NCBI GenBank assembly: GCA_017522345.1
Contig: JAFWZN010000008.1
Location: 1 to 64,000, forward strand
DNA: 64,000 bases
Reading direction: 5' to 3'
Source: Clostridia bacterium
GTDB taxonomy: Bacteria > Bacillota > Clostridia > Christensenellales > Aristaeellaceae
Made by a program: the position numbers and the translations under genes. Shown here in pieces: positions 60,256-64,000 of the stretch. The stretch's first letter is position 1; every line of letters begins with the position of its first letter. Below the pieces are notes generated by a model. It saw only the letters and a program-made list of their open reading frames with translations. It did not search any database and was not told the origin of the DNA.

Positions 60256-62997
60256 GTGACTCCTGAACAAAAAGCTAGAGAAATCATCGACAAAAAACTG
60301 GTACAATCCGGATGGATCGTCCAGGATATGAAGCAGCTCAATCTCTTTGCTGGATTGGGCGTTGCAGTGCGTGAATTCCCCACTAGCACTGGTCCTGTAG
60401 ACTATGCACTGTTCGTTGAGGGTACACCTGTTGGTATTATTGAAGCTAAGAAAGATGAGATAGGAGAAAACATTACCGCTGTAGAAGGTCAATCCAACCG
60501 CTATGTGAACAGCACTTTTAAGTGGATCAAGGGAGACTATCGTATCCGTTTCGTTTATGAAGCCACCGGCAAACTGACTCGTTTCACGGATTATAACGAT
60601 ATCAAGTATCGTTCCCGCACTATCTTTTCTTTCCACCAACCTCAAGAACTGCAGCGACTTATGAAGCAACCGGTAACCATTCGTAATCGCATGAAGCAGT
60701 TCCCTGATTTTGACACCACCGGCTTCCGTAAATGTCAGATTACAGCCATCGGTAAGCTTGAGGAATCTTTTGCAGCCAACAAACCAAAAGCACTGATTCA
60801 GATGGCTACTGGCGCAGGCAAGACCTTCACAGCTATTACCACCGTTTATCGCCTTCTGAAGCATACAGGCGTAAATCGTGTATTGTTCTTAGTAGATACA
60901 AAAGGCTTGGGCGAACAGGCAGAACGTGAGTTTCTGGCCTATCGTCCAAATGACGATAACCGTTCTTTCTCTGAATTATATGGTGTACATCGTCTGAAAT
61001 CTTCCTTTATTCCGGCAGATGTACAGGTTTGTATCAGTACCATTCAGCGTATGTATTCTATCCTTCAGGGTGAAGAACTCGATGAATCCACCGAGGAAGA
61101 ATCTTTCCATGAAAATTCATCCATAGATAAACAACCTCCCAAGGAAGTTGTTTACAACCCCAAATATCCTCCCGAATTTTTCGATGTGATCATCATCGAC
61201 GAGTGCCATAGATCAATTTATAATGTTTGGAAGCAGGTGTTGGAATATTTTGATGCTTTCCAAATTGGTTTGACTGCAACTCCTGACAAGCGAACCTTTG
61301 CATTCTTTGATCAGAATATCGTCAGCGAATATCCCAGAGAGCAAGCTATCATTGATGGTGTTAATGTAGGTGAGGACATCTTCTTGATCGAAACGGAAGT
61401 GGGCAAACAAGGCGGTACAATCCTCAAGCAAATGGTAGAATACCGCAATCGCCTTTCCAGAGAAAAGCGTTGGGCGCAGTTGGATGAAGATGTGGATTAC
61501 CGCCCTTCTCAGCTTGATCGGGACATTGTGAACCCCAGTCAGATTCGTACTGTTATCCGTACCTTTAAAGATGCGCTTTATACGTCGCTGTTCCCTCGAC
61601 GCAAAGAAGTTCCCAAGACGCTGATTTTCGCCAAGACCGATAGTCATGCCAACGATATTATCCAGATTGTCCGCGAGGAATTTAGCGAGGGAAATGAATT
61701 TTGCAAGAAGGTTACTTATAATGCGGAGAATCCGGAATCTGTATTGAGTTCTTTCCGGAATGACTACTATCCCAGAATTGCCGTTACCGTTGACATGATC
61801 GCTACAGGCACGGATGTGAAGCCTATTGAGTGCTTGATTTTCATGCGTGATGTGCGCAGTAAGAACTACTTTGAACAGATGAAGGGCCGCGGCACACGCA
61901 CTCTGGACAAGGATGACCTGCAAAAGGTTTCTCCCTCCGCTACCGAAAACAAAGACCATTTTGTTATCGTAGATGCTGTGGGCGTTACGAAGTCCAAGAA
62001 ATCCGATACTCGCACTTTGGAGCGCAAGCCCTCTGTCAGTTTGAAAGAACTGATGATGAATGTAGCGCTGGGGGCAAGGGACGAAGATACCCTGACTTCA
62101 CTTGCCAGTCGCATAATTCGTCTGAATAGTCAAATGACAGGGGCTGAGAAAAAAGCCTTCACTGAAACGGTAGGCATTCCTGCTGGCTCTCTCGCAGAGA
62201 ATCTGCTGAATGCTTTTGACGAAGATGTTCTCACATCAAAAGCAAGGGTACAGTTTGCTTGTGATGATCCTACGCCGGAACAATATACACAGGTACAGAA
62301 AGATAGCATCACTGAGGCTGTGAAACCCTTCCACGATCCGGAAGTCCGTAACTTCATCGAGAATATCCGCCGGAGCCATGAGCAGATCATCGATAATACG
62401 AACATCGACACAGCAGTCTTCGTAGGCTATGACACACAGCAGGAAGCGAATGCTGACCGGGTAATTCAAACCTTCCGGGAGTTCATCGAAGCCAATAAGG
62501 ATGAAATTACTGCTCTACGTATTATCTATAGCCAGACCTATAAAGATCGTCCCATGGTAATCGCAAAGCTGAAAGCGCTCTATGAGAAGCTCAAAACTCA
62601 GGGCGTAACCATCGACCGGTTGTGGGATTGCTATGCCATCAAGAAGCCGGACAAAGTGCGAGGAAAGTCCACTATGCACCAGTTGGCGGATTTGATTGCG
62701 ATCATTCGTTTTGAAATGGGCTATGGCGATAACCTGCAGCCCTTTGCAGAGACGGTAAACTATAACTTCATGCGCTGGACGCTCAAACGTAACGCTGGTG
62801 CTGTGCATTTTACTGAGGAACAGATGGAATGGCTCCGCCTGATCAAGGATCATATTGCTGTGTCGCTCAGCATTGAGCCCGAAGATCTGGATCTGAACCC
62901 CTTTGACCGCAAGGGTGGTTTGGGCCGGTTCTATGAAGTGTTCGGTGCGCAATATGAAGCGATTCTGGCGGAAATGAATATTGAATTGGTAGCTTAA
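60256..62997 (+). CDS. hsdR: Type I restriction enzyme, R (motor and nuclease) subunit
   Basis: 913 residues; GTG start with GGAAGGGG 9 bases ahead. The N-terminal nuclease domain has Asp49 (GPVDYALF), Glu63 and Lys65 (GIIEAKK), the PD-(D/E)xK pattern. The superfamily 2 motor follows: Walker A MATGAGKT (183-190), IIIDECH (DECH at 315-318), LTATP (339-343), and VDMIATGTDVKPIECLIFMRDVRS and QMKGRGTRT as late motifs. A helical C-terminus (about 700-913) binds HsdM. It pumps DNA past the complex and cuts at random sites. It is first in the locus here; hsdM is not in the window. Confidence 0.93.
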   Translation: MTPEQKAREIIDKKLVQSGWIVQDMKQLNLFAGLGVAVREFPTSTGPVDYALFVEGTPVGIIEAKKDEIGENITAVEGQSNRYVNSTFKWIKGDYRIRFVYEATGKLTRFTDYNDIKYRSRTIFSFHQPQELQRLMKQPVTIRNRMKQFPDFDTTGFRKCQITAIGKLEESFAANKPKALIQMATGAGKTFTAITTVYRLLKHTGVNRVLFLVDTKGLGEQAEREFLAYRPNDDNRSFSELYGVHRLKSSFIPADVQVCISTIQRMYSILQGEELDESTEEESFHENSSIDKQPPKEVVYNPKYPPEFFDVIIIDECHRSIYNVWKQVLEYFDAFQIGLTATPDKRTFAFFDQNIVSEYPREQAIIDGVNVGEDIFLIETEVGKQGGTILKQMVEYRNRLSREKRWAQLDEDVDYRPSQLDRDIVNPSQIRTVIRTFKDALYTSLFPRRKEVPKTLIFAKTDSHANDIIQIVREEFSEGNEFCKKVTYNAENPESVLSSFRNDYYPRIAVTVDMIATGTDVKPIECLIFMRDVRSKNYFEQMKGRGTRTLDKDDLQKVSPSATENKDHFVIVDAVGVTKSKKSDTRTLERKPSVSLKELMMNVALGARDEDTLTSLASRIIRLNSQMTGAEKKAFTETVGIPAGSLAENLLNAFDEDVLTSKARVQFACDDPTPEQYTQVQKDSITEAVKPFHDPEVRNFIENIRRSHEQIIDNTNIDTAVFVGYDTQQEANADRVIQTFREFIEANKDEITALRIIYSQTYKDRPMVIAKLKALYEKLKTQGVTIDRLWDCYAIKKPDKVRGKSTMHQLADLIAIIRFEMGYGDNLQPFAETVNYNFMRWTLKRNAGAVHFTEEQMEWLRLIKDHIAVSLSIEPEDLDLNPFDRKGGLGRFYEVFGAQYEAILAEMNIELVA

Positions 62998-63014
62998 ACA
63001 AAGGAGGGGTAGAT

Positions 63015-63800
63015 ATGAAGTTTGATTTTGCAGTTCCCATGACGTTCTATGAGTTGTTGGCAATTGTACTGGCTGCAGTAGCTATCATCATTCCTATCGT
63101 GCAAGCAATATGGAAACGATGGATCATTGCGCCTAAATTGAACTTCCTTCCTACCGGGCGAGTTACACTATTCTTTAATCAAAGCGGTTCATATCTTCGA
63201 GTTGACGGTGTATATGAAGCTCAGAATAAACCTATTGCCGTTAAGAATATATCCATAAAAGTCACTCGTAAAAAAGATGATCAAAAGCTGAACCTGTCTT
63301 GGTCAAGCTTTATTTCGCCTGTAAATCAAAGTATGGTCGGTAATTATCTGCAAACAACAGAGTCAGCTCATCCCTTTAGAATTGAAGCAGACAGTATCAT
63401 GAGTGCTTTTACAGAATTCGGCGACTCTTTTGACTCCTTTGGTAAGACATTTAGAGCGAATACTGCTGCATTGTTCAAGCAGATTCCCGGCATCAGGATG
63501 GTAAATAATACTTATGAGGAAGCACTGCAGCAGTACAAAGCATCTCCCGATTACACTACTGCTCGTACTCGTCTCGAGAAAGAATTCTTTTGGGAAATCG
63601 GCAAGTATAGTCTTGAAATCACCGCAGAATTCGGAGAGAAGCGCAAGGTTTTTCAGTATGAGATTTCTGTAGGTGAGTATGAACATAATCGTCTTGCAGA
63701 GAACGTCGATGAAGCTCTTTTGTCTCCTTTGAAAAGTGCGTATGGAGTCACATGGGATTATCATGCGGCTTATGTAGAATTGCATGCTACAGAAAAATGA
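63015..63800 (+). CDS. Membrane protein of unknown function within a type I restriction locus
   Basis: 261 residues. One membrane segment at about 11-36 (FYELLAIVLAAVAIIIPIVQAIW), then a basic stop-transfer KRWIIAPK. The soluble remainder is beta-rich at first (PKLNFLPTGRVTLFFNQSGSYLRVDGVYEA) and then mixed; a long helix holds YEEALQQYKASPDYTTARTRLEKEFF. No family recognised. CAAAGGAGGGGTAGAT precedes the ATG, 17 bp after hsdR. Placement between hsdR and hsdS suggests an accessory defence protein acting at the membrane. Confidence 0.55.
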   Translation: MKFDFAVPMTFYELLAIVLAAVAIIIPIVQAIWKRWIIAPKLNFLPTGRVTLFFNQSGSYLRVDGVYEAQNKPIAVKNISIKVTRKKDDQKLNLSWSSFISPVNQSMVGNYLQTTESAHPFRIEADSIMSAFTEFGDSFDSFGKTFRANTAALFKQIPGIRMVNNTYEEALQQYKASPDYTTARTRLEKEFFWEIGKYSLEITAEFGEKRKVFQYEISVGEYEHNRLAENVDEALLSPLKSAYGVTWDYHAAYVELHATEK

Positions 63801-63811
63801 GAGTGCAGTGA

Positions 63812-64000
63812 ATGGAATGGAAAACTGAAGCTTTGGGAGATATTGCCTTTATGACAAGCGGCGGTACTCCCAGTAAAAAGCATCCTGAATATTATGAGAA
63901 TGGTACAATACCATGGGTTCGTTCTGGCGAACTTGAAAATGGAGCTATTCGAGATACGGAGATAAAAATTACTCCGGCTGGTTTAGACAGCTCCAGTGCA
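63812..64000 (+). CDS. hsdS: Type I restriction enzyme specificity subunit, N-terminal part
   Basis: Partial: 63 codons to the window edge. MEWKTEALGDIAFMTSGGTPSKKHPEYYENG then TIPWVRSGELENGAI is the typical opening of the first target-recognition domain of HsdS (SGGTPS..PEYY.NG.IPW...GEL). HsdS chooses the DNA site for the HsdM/HsdR complex. It starts 11 bases after the membrane-protein stop without a clear ribosome-binding site, so coupling is likely. Confidence 0.85.
   Translation, partial: MEWKTEALGDIAFMTSGGTPSKKHPEYYENGTIPWVRSGELENGAIRDTEIKITPAGLDSSSA

Overview
The window looks like a chromosome segment of an uncultured carbohydrate-degrading member of the Clostridia (Bacillota), probably from a gut or rumen community. 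This rests on strong Shine-Dalgarno sites before nearly every gene, sigma-A-type promoters (TTGAAA or TTGACA, 17 bases, TATAAT), Bacillota-style solute-binding-protein ABC importers that lack their own ATPases, and many plant-glycan enzymes. A Christensenellales-like source is a guess. Nothing here fixes the species.

Layout. 1-4234: leftward operon of a GH31 glycosidase, a Nif3-like protein, a DUF3795 protein and a nucleoside-hydrolase-like protein. 4357-6267: housekeeping rpsB-tsf with its promoter and terminator. 6368-11640: sugar ABC importer (two permeases and a binding protein), a GH43 enzyme with its own promoter, and a divergent secreted protein. 13353-26203: nine-gene leftward operon with two binding proteins (one fused to carbohydrate-binding-like domains), four permeases, a secreted DUF5696 protein, a YIP1 membrane protein and a membrane-anchored propeller/TPR protein, faced by a divergent LacI regulator (26674-27672). 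27726-32444: sugar-phosphate isomerase/epimerase, a REP-associated transposase (RAYT) beside a four-unit tandem array of its palindromic repeats, an esterase and a leucine-rich-repeat surface protein. 32639-33937: canonical enolase.

34046-55236 appears to be one sugar-use regulon. It holds an importer operon with a six-hairpin glycosidase-like protein, ThuA and a Gfo/Idh/MocA oxidoreductase; a divergent pair (DUF4867; sugar isomerase plus class II aldolase); and a long leftward operon encoding an Ldh-family reductase, KDPG-type aldolase, aldo/keto reductase, glycerate 2-kinase, a divergent enolase paralogue, aldehyde dehydrogenase, PfkB kinase, Fe-alcohol dehydrogenase and an AraC regulator. 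A short motif, ATYCTGCTR, lies just upstream of three leftward promoters in this region and is a candidate AraC site. The aldolase, aldehyde dehydrogenase, glycerate kinase and enolase-like set resembles the lower half of a non-phosphorylative Entner-Doudoroff route.

55540-57225: GH127-type beta-L-arabinofuranosidase. 57500-64000: a stretch that looks more AT-rich and defence-like, with a DUF3990 protein overlapping an HTH protein (possible toxin-antitoxin pair), two small leftward genes, and a type I restriction locus (hsdR, a one-TM unknown, and the start of hsdS cut by the window edge).

The most unusual items are the RAYT gene that carries its own REP sequences in frame next to a tandem REPIN array, the two-binding-protein/DUF5696 operon, the enolase paralogue that has lost several enolase active-site residues, and the shared motif upstream of the AraC-linked operons.
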